Positions 44,350 through 53,567 of a DNA stretch of 64,000 nt are shown here, piece by piece (position 1 is the first letter of the stretch; each line of letters starts with the position of its first letter). The notes under the pieces were generated by a model that was not told where the DNA came from, did no database searches, and worked only from the letters and a program-made list of their open reading frames with translations. The translations under genes and the position numbers were made by a program. This stretch comes from Thioflexithrix psekupsensis (GTDB lineage: Bacteria > Pseudomonadota > Gammaproteobacteria > Beggiatoales > Beggiatoaceae): positions 372,001-436,000 of the forward strand of contig NZ_MSLT01000006.1 in assembly GCF_002149925.1 (NCBI RefSeq), in the 5' to 3' direction.

Positions 44350-45231
44350 TTAGCGATTTAAAAAGCCATTCATTATTTCTACGACATCATCGGCATATAA
44401 ATCACGAAAGAAATGATCCGCGCCCATAATATCATGATGGACAATATGGCTAAATTGCGCAGTTAATGCAGCCATTTCATTGGCTAAATTAACCGAAATA
44501 TTATCTTCACTGCCACTGATCACTAAAGTGGGTATTTTAATTGAAGGCAATAAATAAGGCGTGTGCATTTCTGGCACAGGCTCATAATAGGATACAAAAG
44601 TAGCCGCAGTGGCCTGGGTTTCGGGACAATACAAGAAAGCGATTTTAGACAATAATTCGTTGGCTTTATCATCATTAACCAGTTGTTTTGCTTTGGTTAA
44701 TAAGGCTTGTTGGGTCTCAGTTAAAGTGACATTAACTCGCGTCATCGGTGCCAATAACACTAATGCAGTGACTTGAGGCACTTCATTTTGTGAGACAAAC
44801 CAAGCGGCTTGATTGCCACCGCGAGAATGTCCTAATAAAACAATATTGCCCGCATTTTGCGCTTTTGCCCATTGCAACCAAGCGTTAATTTCTTCTAAAG
44901 CATCGGTGTGGCGATGAGTGTGCGTTTGCTCACAAGGATATAATTGCAAAGCACGATCATTTTGTCCCAAACTTAAATTAATTGACAGCACATTAAAATC
45001 ATGATCATTTAATGTGGCTTGCAATGTACTTAACGTGTCCATTTGCGCATGACCTAATGTACCATGCACCATGACAATCAGCGATTCATTCGCTAAAGAT
45101 TTACCTTTAGCCAGTGTTAAAACACCATTTAACATCACATCATGATGCTTAATTTGTACCGATTCAGCATATACAGGTAAATTAAATACCATTAAAAATA
45201 ACGCAAAAAACACAGAATAAAATTTCATCAT
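44350..45231 (-). CDS. Exported alpha/beta hydrolase
   Basis: The 293-residue protein has a signal peptide (FYSVFFALFLMVFNLPVYA). The hydrolase fold shows the oxyanion loop VMVHGTLGHA, the nucleophile elbow LLGHSRGGNQA (Ser), an acid candidate in LVISGSEDNIS and the catalytic His in GADHFF. An esterase or dienelactone-hydrolase-like activity in the periplasm is likely, but the substrate cannot be predicted. It lies upstream of pmbA and downstream of the sirtuin on the same strand. Confidence 0.85.
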   Translation of the reverse strand: MMKFYSVFFALFLMVFNLPVYAESVQIKHHDVMLNGVLTLAKGKSLANESLIVMVHGTLGHAQMDTLSTLQATLNDHDFNVLSINLSLGQNDRALQLYPCEQTHTHRHTDALEEINAWLQWAKAQNAGNIVLLGHSRGGNQAAWFVSQNEVPQVTALVLLAPMTRVNVTLTETQQALLTKAKQLVNDDKANELLSKIAFLYCPETQATAATFVSYYEPVPEMHTPYLLPSIKIPTLVISGSEDNISVNLANEMAALTAQFSHIVHHDIMGADHFFRDLYADDVVEIMNGFLNR

Positions 45232-45270
45232 AGCTCCTTAATTAATTGGTGAGAAAAAACAGAGAAAAAA

Positions 45271-46122
45271 CTAAAATGAGACTGGCACAATCTGCTCAAT
45301 AGCCGCTAATGCACCCAAAGGCAAAGTAATATCACTTTTTTTAGGCACTTGATAATCACGTGGATTAATGCGAATTAAAGACATTTTTAATAAATGCGCC
45401 ACATATTCTGATTGATGACGGACTGTGGCCACATTTTCTCCTGCGCCCATTTCAACAATTGCCGTTTTTACTTTTTGTTGCCGTAATGTATTAAGATAAT
45501 GTTGCCATTTTTCTATTTGCATATCCGTGCGATCACTAAGCCAATAACAATCGCCAAACATTAAAATATTGGGACGCGCTAATGCACCACAATGTAGGCA
45601 AATAGGTAACGGTAATTGTGCCTTAAAAGAAACCATATCCACTTCCACTTGCGTTTCCTCTGCTGACCAAATCATTTGACCACAATGCTTAGTGCATTGC
45701 AAATGGTGAATAGAACCATGACACTCTACAATATTTTCTGGATTAAATCCTGCTTTTTGAAACTGTCCATCTACATTAGAAGTAAAAACGAAATAACCAT
45801 GTTTTTTCTTCTGCACAAAAGACAGTAATTGGTAAAAACCTGGATGCGGTTTTGTTTCTCGATATAAATTTAAACGATGCCCATAAAAAGCCCACGCTAA
45901 TTTAGGATCGCGTTTAAACCAAATCGGATTGGCCATATCGCTAAAGGAATAGCCAAATTTAGCCAAAGGCGGATAGGCTCGCCAAAAGCCTTCTTTACCG
46001 CGAAAATCAGGCAAACCCGAATCCACGCCCATGCCTGCACCCGCTAAAATCACCACCGCATCCGCTTCTAACATCACTTGTTGCGCTTGACTCAAGGCGA
46101 TTTGTACCTCAGAATTGCTCAT
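45271..46122 (-). CDS. Sir2-family NAD-dependent protein deacylase
   Basis: The 283-residue protein from ATG at 46122 (MSNSEVQIALSQ) has NAD-binding GAGMGVDSGLPDFRG, the TSNVDGQFQKAGF motif, catalytic His in VECHGSIHHLQC and a zinc ribbon with CTKHCGQ and CLHCGA. AAGGA lies ten bases before this start; ATG at 46146 is an alternative. The longer frame overlaps nhaA and is unlikely. In the GAG motif the usual Ala after the second Gly is Met-Gly, a variant seen in some bacterial sirtuins. It could remove acetyl or longer acyl groups from proteins, or act as an ADP-ribosyltransferase. Confidence 0.87.
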   Translation of the reverse strand: MSNSEVQIALSQAQQVMLEADAVVILAGAGMGVDSGLPDFRGKEGFWRAYPPLAKFGYSFSDMANPIWFKRDPKLAWAFYGHRLNLYRETKPHPGFYQLLSFVQKKKHGYFVFTSNVDGQFQKAGFNPENIVECHGSIHHLQCTKHCGQMIWSAEETQVEVDMVSFKAQLPLPICLHCGALARPNILMFGDCYWLSDRTDMQIEKWQHYLNTLRQQKVKTAIVEMGAGENVATVRHQSEYVAHLLKMSLIRINPRDYQVPKKSDITLPLGALAAIEQIVPVSF

Positions 46123-46156
46123 TTTTTCTTCATCCTTATTATCCATAAATGTCATT

Positions 46157-47353
46157 CTATTTGCTGTGCATTCGCAATAAGAAATAACCCAATAATGCTG
46201 AAGCCAATGAACCGACAATAACACCTAAGCGAACTTGATTCATATAATCTTCTTGCGTAAATGCTAATGAACCAATAAAAAGACTCATGGTAAAACCAAT
46301 ACCGCATAAAATAGAAATCGCATATAATTGCCACCAATTACTATTATCAGGTAAACGCGCTAAACCAAAACGTATCGCCATCCAAGAAAAACCAAAAACA
46401 CCCAATTGCTTACCAATAAATAAACCTAAAATAATCCCTAAAGGAATGGGTTCAAATAAACTGCCTAAGGATAAACCTGTTAAAGAAATTCCTGCATTGG
46501 CAAAAGCAAAAATAGGCATAATCCCAAAAGCCACAACAGGATGCAAAGAATGTTCTAATTGGTATAGTGGAGATCGTGAATGACTCACGTTATTATCTTG
46601 ATCTTTCACTCGTAACGGAATGAAAAAAGCAAGGATAACTCCAGCCAATGTTGCATGTAAACCTGATTTTAAAACACAAATCCATAAAAATAAACCCACC
46701 ACTAAATAAACCGCTAAATTACTGGCATGAGCATAATTTAATAAAAATAAAATCGCAATGGCAATAAGAGCTAAAAATAAAGGCGCAAAATAAAGATGCT
46801 CACCTGAATAAAAAATGGCAATAATTAAAATCGCACCTAAATCATCAATAATGGCTAAAGCCATTAAGAATAATTTTAAAGAAGTTGGTACGCGACCGCC
46901 TAAAAGAGCCAATACCCCCAAAGAAAAAGCAATATCAGTGGCAGAGGGAATTGCCCAACCATTTAAAGTATCACTACTAATGCCATTAATGCTAATATAA
47001 ATTAAAGCAGGCGTAAACATACCGCCAATCGCCGCAATAACAGGTAAAATCACCTGAGATATTTTTGACAATTGACCTTCTAACATTTCTCGTTTTAATT
47101 CTAAACTGACTAATAAAAAGAAAATTGCCATTAAACCATCATTAATCCATAATAATAATGGCTTACTAATTTCGAGTTCTCCCACTCGAATTTCCACCAA
47201 AGTGGCTAATAATTTATTGTATAATGGGGACAAAGGCGCAATATTGCTCATCAATAAGGCTACAACAGCCGCAGTGAGGAGTAAAATGCTGCCAGCGGTT
47301 TCCATCTGCAAAAAACGGCGCAGGGCTTGCAGCGAAGCGTGAACAAAATTCAT
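46157..47353 (-). CDS. nhaA: Na+/H+ antiporter NhaA
   Basis: The 398-residue inner-membrane protein has the NhaA pattern: N-terminal amphipathic helix, NDGLMAIFFLLVSLELKREM, PSATDIAFSLGVLALLG and the ion-binding Asp pair in ALAIIDDLGAILIIAIFYSG. It exchanges sodium for protons and controls pH and salt tolerance. Length is close to E. coli NhaA (388). It starts upstream of the sirtuin gene with 34 bases between the genes. Confidence 0.95.
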   Translation of the reverse strand: MNFVHASLQALRRFLQMETAGSILLLTAAVVALLMSNIAPLSPLYNKLLATLVEIRVGELEISKPLLLWINDGLMAIFFLLVSLELKREMLEGQLSKISQVILPVIAAIGGMFTPALIYISINGISSDTLNGWAIPSATDIAFSLGVLALLGGRVPTSLKLFLMALAIIDDLGAILIIAIFYSGEHLYFAPLFLALIAIAILFLLNYAHASNLAVYLVVGLFLWICVLKSGLHATLAGVILAFFIPLRVKDQDNNVSHSRSPLYQLEHSLHPVVAFGIMPIFAFANAGISLTGLSLGSLFEPIPLGIILGLFIGKQLGVFGFSWMAIRFGLARLPDNSNWWQLYAISILCGIGFTMSLFIGSLAFTQEDYMNQVRLGVIVGSLASALLGYFLLRMHSK

Positions 47354-47533
47354 AAATTACAATTTCCCTCTCATTAACAGACTAATTCTATTTTAATTTT
47401 TTACCGTGAATAACACCATGATGTCACATTGATTTTGCGTTTAACGCTTGGCATTATACTGAAAATAGCGGATTGGTGTTATTATCGTGATGTTTAATTT
47501 AACTTTCTTTTTATCCGATTCGAGGAAATATCT

Positions 47534-48463
47534 ATGAATGCGTCTGATTCAGACTCTAAAGAAAATCACTTAACTTCCCAAGTTGCCCCTACCAAATCTG
47601 TATCACCAGATGCGGTGATGAATTGGTTAAAAACCACGCAAGGGGTTATCACTTCCATTATTGCAGTTTTAGTGGTATTGCCTTCGTTAATTAATGCGAC
47701 AATGGATATTTATATTTCCTTGTTTAATATTCCACGCACAATCAGCGAACAGTATAATCAAGAATTGTTTAAAAAACATTTCCAAGCTCTGCCTATTCAC
47801 ACTGGCTCTAGTGTGATTAAGACCAAAGATGGAGCGGAATTGGCGATTAAACTCAGTGTTTATGAAAATGGGGATATTTATGTCGAATATGGCAATTATT
47901 CCCAATGGTTTCCTTTTAAGCCCAGCGATAGAAATGTCCAGCTTATGGATCGTCTTATTCCTACGGCATTGGCAGCGCAAAGTGTGCGGGCTTCTCCTTG
48001 TGAAGATGCGGAGGCAAGTACGTCTAAATCTTCTGATTTTTTCGCGCCTATGCACTATTATATCCAAACCGATTCTCCTTTAACGGGACGCACTTTTCAA
48101 CGGGAACGTTTATATGATGATGGTTGTCAAGAATTGATCACCATTGATATTAATTCAGGTAAAATTGTTGAGCGTCATTTTAAACGTATTGAATTGTCAG
48201 AAGCCCAAAAAACCTTGATGGAAGAACGTGCTATTCATTTATTTGCGCCACAAGTGATTGATATTCAAAAAATCCAACGATCTTTGTTTGATTTTTCTCC
48301 CATGACGGTGACTGAATCGCCATCTCACTCGCCAGAACTTTCTATTTCTGAATCTGACTCTGACTCTGAAGCAGGAATTCAACCCGAATCTGGCTCTCAA
48401 TCTGATACAGAAAATGATGTGAAACCTTCAGATTCTTTAGAACCTAATGCCGAGCGGAATTAG
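47534..48463 (+). CDS. Hypothetical single-span membrane protein with Ser/Asp/Glu-rich tail
   Basis: The 309-residue protein is not recognised. A polar N-terminus is followed by one membrane helix (residues 34-55, GVITSIIAVLVVLPSLI). A mixed region follows with strand-rich parts (LAIKLSVYENGDIYVEYGNY), and residues 265-309 are a low-complexity Ser/Asp/Glu tail (SISESDSDSEAG and similar). GAGG lies eight bases before the ATG. The next gene begins one base after its stop, so the two are very probably co-expressed. Confidence 0.7.
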   Translation: MNASDSDSKENHLTSQVAPTKSVSPDAVMNWLKTTQGVITSIIAVLVVLPSLINATMDIYISLFNIPRTISEQYNQELFKKHFQALPIHTGSSVIKTKDGAELAIKLSVYENGDIYVEYGNYSQWFPFKPSDRNVQLMDRLIPTALAAQSVRASPCEDAEASTSKSSDFFAPMHYYIQTDSPLTGRTFQRERLYDDGCQELITIDINSGKIVERHFKRIELSEAQKTLMEERAIHLFAPQVIDIQKIQRSLFDFSPMTVTESPSHSPELSISESDSDSEAGIQPESGSQSDTENDVKPSDSLEPNAERN

Positions 48464-48464
48464 A

Positions 48465-49205
48465 ATGGCTAATAAAGTTGCAATGTATGCTCAATGTCCA
48501 GAATGTGATGAAGTATTTGGAATCACTAAAGCTGAATTAAAAAAACCGACAGAAATGTTAATTTGTCCAGCATGTCAAGCTGAATTTTTGCCGGTGGGTC
48601 ACTTGCATAAAACTCCACCGAAAACTGAGAAAAAACCACCGCCAAAAATTGAAAATGAGCCTGTTATAACCGAAGAATTGCCCCCTGCATTGCGGGTGGA
48701 GAAAAGTTTTTCTTTGGGTCGTTTTTTATTATGGACAATAGTGGTGCTTATTTTAGGAACATTATTGGCAGCGCAATATTTATGGTTAGCTCATCCCAAA
48801 ATGATTTTAACACATTCCACATTACGTCCTGTTTTAGACGATGCTTGTGTGTTACTTAATTGTCGTTTGCCGCCCGTACAGGCTTTGGATCAATTTCAAG
48901 TCAGTAATCACATGGTGCGCTCGCATCCAAATGTGTCTTATGGTTTGCAAATTGACCTCACTTTTGTTAATTTAGCGGACTTTCCCCAGCCTTATCCCAA
49001 ATTGCACCTTATTTTTGAAGATTTAAACGGAGAAGTGGTGGCCAAACGCCAATTTGAGCCATTTGAATACATGAGTGAGTCACGCGACACATGGCAGCAA
49101 CGTCTGATCGCGCCCAATGAAAGTGTTCACGCTAAATTAGAACTAGCCGATGCCGCGCCCAATGGCGAAACGCGGCTACATGGCTATCGTTTTGAGTTTT
49201 TATAA
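48465..49205 (+). CDS. MJ0042-type zinc-finger / DUF3426 membrane protein
   Basis: The 246-residue protein from ATG at 48465 begins with a zinc ribbon (AQCPECDEVFGITKAEL, then LICPACQAEF), a Pro/Lys-rich linker, one membrane helix (about 85-107, FLLWTIVVLILGTLLAAQYL). A C-terminal DUF3426-like periplasmic domain follows (LRPVLDDACVLLNCRLPPVQ, then FVNLADFPQPYPKLHLIFED). The family is conserved in proteobacteria with unknown role, perhaps sensing or organising the envelope. It directly follows the Ser/Asp/Glu-tailed membrane protein. Confidence 0.82.
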   Translation: MANKVAMYAQCPECDEVFGITKAELKKPTEMLICPACQAEFLPVGHLHKTPPKTEKKPPPKIENEPVITEELPPALRVEKSFSLGRFLLWTIVVLILGTLLAAQYLWLAHPKMILTHSTLRPVLDDACVLLNCRLPPVQALDQFQVSNHMVRSHPNVSYGLQIDLTFVNLADFPQPYPKLHLIFEDLNGEVVAKRQFEPFEYMSESRDTWQQRLIAPNESVHAKLELADAAPNGETRLHGYRFEFL

Positions 49206-49359
49206 GCCCATTTTTCATCTTTCTGTCTCTCGGTTTACTTTATGTAAAACGGAAAAGTGGCAGCAAGTGAATAATGGATTTTTCTCATTTTACCGTCAAA
49301 AAGCGGATTTTTTGCTCTTTTTAACAAAAATCTGCCATGACCTCTGTTAGAGTGTTGTT

Positions 49360-50436
49360 ATGAAAACTGCCGTTACGGATTGGATACGCCCAGAAATCTT
49401 AGCCTCATCCGCTTATCATGTGGCTAATGCCGACAATCTAATTAAATTGGACGCAATGGAAAATCCCTATCGCTGGGATGAAAGCCACGTTGAGGCTTGG
49501 TTACAACGTTTGCGCCATGCGGCGGTGAATCGCTATCCCGATCCTCAGGCCAATGCGGTAAAAAATCATTTGCGGGCAGTGATGTCTATTCCTGAAGAAT
49601 TTCCGTTATTATTAGGCAATGGTTCTGACGAATTAATTCAGTTATTAATGCTCGGCATTCACGCGCCCAATCGTGCTATTTTATCCGTAGAACCTAGCTT
49701 TGTGATGTATCGTTTATTAGCGCAATTATTAGGTTTAAATTATATTGGCGTACCGTTGCAATCGCCTGATTTTAGTTTAGATTTACCGGCCATTTTAAGC
49801 GCGATTGAGACCCATCAACCCGCCCTTATTTTTCTCGCTTATCCGAATAATCCAACGGGTAATTTATTTGATGCCCAAGCGATTCATCAAATCCTTGCCA
49901 TTAGCTCTGGAATTGTGGTTATTGATGAGGCTTATGCACCGTTTACTGAGGCGACTTTTTTATCGCAATTAAAAATTTATCCTAATTTATTGGTGATGCG
50001 TACTTTATCCAAGTTGGGATTGGCTGGATTACGTTTAGGCTTATTAACGGGCGCAACGGAATGGTTACATCAGTTTGAAAAATTACGTTTACCTTATAAT
50101 ATCAATGTATTAACACAACTTTCTGTCAGTTACGCACTGGATAATTATCAAGTTTTACAACAACAAACCCAATGTATTCGTGAAGATCGCGCTCGCTTAA
50201 TCGCTGACTTACGTCAAATACACGACGTGCTTCAGGTGTGGGACAGTGAGGCAAATTTTGTGTTATTTAAGGTCGCACATGCCAGAGCCGTATTTGAACA
50301 ATTGCGCGCCGCGGGTATTCTAATTAAGTGCTTAGACGGCAGTCATCCCCAATTGGCTGATTGTTTACGAGTGACTGTGGGAACACCAGAAGAAATACGT
50401 ATTTTTTTGCAGGCTTTAGAAAGAATCATTGCATAA
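49360..50436 (+). CDS. hisC: Histidinol-phosphate aminotransferase
   Basis: This 358-residue class I/II PLP enzyme makes histidinol phosphate from imidazole-acetol phosphate. Visible are MENPYRW at the N-terminus, RYPDPQANAVKNHL, LGNGSDELIQLLML, FLAYPNNPTGNLFD, VIDEAYAPF and the PLP lysine in RTLSKLGLAGLRLG. Other his genes are not adjacent. A C-terminal VTVGTPEEIRIFLQAL ends the domain normally. Confidence 0.93.
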   Translation: MKTAVTDWIRPEILASSAYHVANADNLIKLDAMENPYRWDESHVEAWLQRLRHAAVNRYPDPQANAVKNHLRAVMSIPEEFPLLLGNGSDELIQLLMLGIHAPNRAILSVEPSFVMYRLLAQLLGLNYIGVPLQSPDFSLDLPAILSAIETHQPALIFLAYPNNPTGNLFDAQAIHQILAISSGIVVIDEAYAPFTEATFLSQLKIYPNLLVMRTLSKLGLAGLRLGLLTGATEWLHQFEKLRLPYNINVLTQLSVSYALDNYQVLQQQTQCIREDRARLIADLRQIHDVLQVWDSEANFVLFKVAHARAVFEQLRAAGILIKCLDGSHPQLADCLRVTVGTPEEIRIFLQALERIIA

Positions 50437-50484
50437 CTTTTTGTTTTTATTATCTTTATTACTTCTCTGAATTTTGGATAAATC

Positions 50485-51840
50485 ATGCAACATGTTGACA
50501 CGCTTATTTATGCGGGCTGGATTATTCCTGTCGTTCCTGAAAACGTGGTTTATGAACAGCACGCGCTGGCCATTCAAGATGGAAAAATTGTTGGTTTACT
50601 GCCCAATAGTGAAGCGGTAAGTCGTTTTTCAGGTCGAATTACGCATCGTTTACCCAGTCATGTCCTCATTCCCGGCCTGATCAACACGCATACCCACGCG
50701 GCGATGAGCTTGTTGCGGGGAATTGCCGACGATTTACCGTTGCAACAATGGTTGCAAACGCGCATTTGGCCAGTGGAACAAGCATGTATAACTCCAGAAT
50801 TCGTTGCCGATGGAACACGTTTAGCGGTGGCCGAGATGCTGCGCAGCGGTGTAACGTGTTTCAATGACATGTATTTTTTCCCTGATGTGGCGGGAGACGT
50901 GGCGGCTGAAGTGGGTATTCGTGCAACAATTGGTTTGATTGTATTAGATTTTCCCACCGCATGGGCGAATCAAGCCAGTGAATATTTAAGTAAAGCCAAA
51001 GATGTGTATAAAAAGTTTCAACATCACCCTTTGATTCGTACTGCAATGGCACCGCATGCGCCTTACACCGTGTCAGATAATGCGCTACAAGAAGCATCGG
51101 AATTGGCTGAACAATTTAATATTCCCTTACATATTCATGTGCATGAAACCATAGAAGAAGTGGAAGCCGCAGAAAAAGAATTCGGTGAACGGCCAATTAG
51201 CCGTTTACATCGTTTAGGATTGATTAATTCTCGTTTAATTGCGGTTCATGCCACGCAATTGCAAAATGATGAAATTAAATTATTTGCACGAGAAGGTGTA
51301 AAAGTGGCACATTGTCCTGAATCTAATTTAAAATTAGCCAGTGGATTTTGTCCTGTGCCGAAATTAAGTCGAGTTAATATTGTGACGGCATTGGGAACGG
51401 ATGGGGCAGCCAGTAATAATGATTTAGATGTTTTAGGAGAAATGCGCACCGCAGCCTTATTAGCCAAAGGGTTAAGTCGAGATGCCAGTTGTGTGCCTGC
51501 GGCAGAAGCTTTGAGAATGGCCACATTAAACGGTGCTAAAGCACTCGGTATTGATCACATTACAGGTTCATTAGAAATTGGTAAATCAGCCGACATTACG
51601 GCTTTAGATTTAAACCATTTAGAATCTTTACCGATTTATAATATTTTGTCGCAATTGGTTTATGCGATTGGACGGGATAAAGTCAGTGATGTGTGGGTGG
51701 CGGGGAGACATTTGTTAAAAGCACGTGTTTTGACTTCCATTGATATTCATGAATTGCAAGCAAAAACATGGCTTTGGCGTGAGCGTATTGTTAAGATTTT
51801 GCAAAAACAAGCCAAAGAAGCCGCTCAAAGCAGCGAATAA
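50485..51840 (+). CDS. mtaD: 5-methylthioadenosine/S-adenosylhomocysteine deaminase (TRZ/ATZ family)
   Basis: This 451-residue amidohydrolase has metal ligands in PGLINTHTHAAMS, a His in HIHVHETIEEV, another in IAVHATQL and the Asp in GTDGAASNNDLD. This subfamily deaminates methylthioadenosine and S-adenosylhomocysteine to inosine forms, which then enter salvage. It follows hisC by 48 bases and ends with a strong terminator, so hisC and mtaD may form an operon. Confidence 0.9.
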   Translation: MQHVDTLIYAGWIIPVVPENVVYEQHALAIQDGKIVGLLPNSEAVSRFSGRITHRLPSHVLIPGLINTHTHAAMSLLRGIADDLPLQQWLQTRIWPVEQACITPEFVADGTRLAVAEMLRSGVTCFNDMYFFPDVAGDVAAEVGIRATIGLIVLDFPTAWANQASEYLSKAKDVYKKFQHHPLIRTAMAPHAPYTVSDNALQEASELAEQFNIPLHIHVHETIEEVEAAEKEFGERPISRLHRLGLINSRLIAVHATQLQNDEIKLFAREGVKVAHCPESNLKLASGFCPVPKLSRVNIVTALGTDGAASNNDLDVLGEMRTAALLAKGLSRDASCVPAAEALRMATLNGAKALGIDHITGSLEIGKSADITALDLNHLESLPIYNILSQLVYAIGRDKVSDVWVAGRHLLKARVLTSIDIHELQAKTWLWRERIVKILQKQAKEAAQSSE

Positions 51841-51855
51841 GGAATTTTTTCATTA

Positions 51856-51898
51856 AACAGGGATAACGCGGATGGCGTGGCGTTGTCTCTGTTTTTTT
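51856..51898 (+). terminator. Rho-independent terminator of mtaD
   Basis: A 14-bp stem with two G-U pairs (AACAGGGATAACGC with GCGTTGTCTCTGTT) runs into seven T. Confidence 0.85.
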
Positions 51899-51981
51899 AT
51901 TTTGTTAGACCCGCCGCGAAAATCGTTATAAGATAGCCACAAGCGACTGTCCGCACTTTGCATACCTAAAGAGTTGATAAA

Positions 51982-53529
51982 ATGAGTATAGAAACTGAAT
52001 TAAAATTGCAAATATCCCCCGAAAAAATCGTTGATTTTCAACAACATCCTTTGTTACAAACCGCTAAACAAGGTTTAACAGAAAAATGGTTGCATAATAC
52101 TTATTTCGACACCCCTGCGCACGATTTGCTGGCGGCGGGTGCGGGATTAAGAATACGTTTAATAGAGGATCGGCGTTTACAAACCTTGAAAACGGGCGGA
52201 CAAACCCAAAACGGACTCCATCAACGCCATGAATGGGAAGTGGAAGTGTCGAGTGATACGCCAGATTTGAAATTATTGCCCAAATTTATGCGCATTAAAG
52301 GTTTATCTCGCAAATCATTACAACAACAATTAATTCCTGTCTTTATCACTGAATTTAAACGCAGCACGTGGGATTTACAATGGGATAATGATACGCTCAT
52401 TGAAATTGCTTTAGATCAAGGGCAAATTCGCACGGAAAAAAATGAGCAATTAACTCTTATTAGTGAGATTGAATTGGAGTTAAAATCAGGCTCGCCTTCT
52501 GCTTTATATCAAGTGGCATTGGCCTTGCAAATGGACATCGCTTTAACTTTAGAAAATCGCAGTAAAGCCGAGCGAGGTTATGCCCTGCATCATCCACCTG
52601 AAATTGTGGCGCATAAAGCAGGTCAAGTGGCTTTAATGCCAGAAGATAATGCCGAAACCGCTTTTATGACCATTTGCTGGCATTGTTTGAATCAATTACA
52701 GGCGAATGAAGCGGCTATATTGCAGCATAATGATCCTGAAGGCATTCATCAAATGCGGGTGGCATTGCGGCGATTGCGTTCGGCTTTTACTTTATTTCGT
52801 GATTTAATTCCTAAATCCACGCAAGCGGTGTTTTATGAGGATTTAAAATGGATCACGGAACAATTAGGGATTGCCAGAGATTGGGATATTTTTTATTTGA
52901 CTCTTGCTGAAATGGCAACGCAATTAATAGCAATCGATTCAGATTATGATTTGTCTCCTTTAAAACAAACCGTTATTGATTTGCAACAAACGGCTTATCA
53001 TCATGTGCATTCGGTGTTAATGGGACAACGTTATCACCGTTTATTGTTGCAATTGGGTTATTGGTTGACAGAGCGAGTGTGGCGATTGCATTTAAATGCA
53101 GAACAGTTATTGTTATTAACGCAACCTGCGATTGAATTTGCGAATCGTACTTTACACAAGCGTTATCAAAAATTGCAAAAGAAAGGCGAGAAATTGTCTA
53201 TTTTATCGGCTAATGAACGCCATCAAGTGCGAATTGAAGTTAAAAAATTGGCTTATGGCAGTCGTTTTTTTGCAGCCCTTTATCCAAGTAAAGTTACGCA
53301 TCAATACAGCCAGAAATTAAGCCAAATGCAAGATGTTTTAGGGGTGTTAAATGATGGTTATGTCGCCGATCAATTGTGTCAAAAAGCCCAGATTTTGCCT
53401 GACAGTTATTTACATGCTTTATTAAAAGGTTGGTATTTGCATCAATACGCGCTGCAACAACAGCAATTAGATGCTGATTGGCAGGCCTTATTAACCCAGA
53501 AAATTTTTTGGCAAAAACCAAATCCTTAA
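51982..53529 (+). CDS. CYTH-CHAD domain protein (YgiF-type triphosphatase)
   Basis: The 515-residue protein has an N-terminal CYTH tunnel domain (1-205) with the ExExK start MSIETELKL and alternating charged strands, then a CHAD domain (about 225-505) of conserved His/Arg helices (IHQMRVALRRLRSAFTLFRD, and VRIEVKKLAYGSRFF). E. coli YgiF of this layout hydrolyses inorganic triphosphate, and CHAD domains bind polyphosphate, so a polyphosphate-related role is likely. It is followed by the GAF kinase 38 bases downstream. Confidence 0.9.
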   Translation: MSIETELKLQISPEKIVDFQQHPLLQTAKQGLTEKWLHNTYFDTPAHDLLAAGAGLRIRLIEDRRLQTLKTGGQTQNGLHQRHEWEVEVSSDTPDLKLLPKFMRIKGLSRKSLQQQLIPVFITEFKRSTWDLQWDNDTLIEIALDQGQIRTEKNEQLTLISEIELELKSGSPSALYQVALALQMDIALTLENRSKAERGYALHHPPEIVAHKAGQVALMPEDNAETAFMTICWHCLNQLQANEAAILQHNDPEGIHQMRVALRRLRSAFTLFRDLIPKSTQAVFYEDLKWITEQLGIARDWDIFYLTLAEMATQLIAIDSDYDLSPLKQTVIDLQQTAYHHVHSVLMGQRYHRLLLQLGYWLTERVWRLHLNAEQLLLLTQPAIEFANRTLHKRYQKLQKKGEKLSILSANERHQVRIEVKKLAYGSRFFAALYPSKVTHQYSQKLSQMQDVLGVLNDGYVADQLCQKAQILPDSYLHALLKGWYLHQYALQQQQLDADWQALLTQKIFWQKPNP

Positions 53530-53567
53530 ATTGATCGCCAAATGATGCCATTTTGATAGGTTTAATT

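Noticed and set aside
46123-46224. N-terminal extension of the sirtuin into nhaA
   Set aside because: The overlap with nhaA is long, and a downstream ATG has an AAGGA site and fits the family start.
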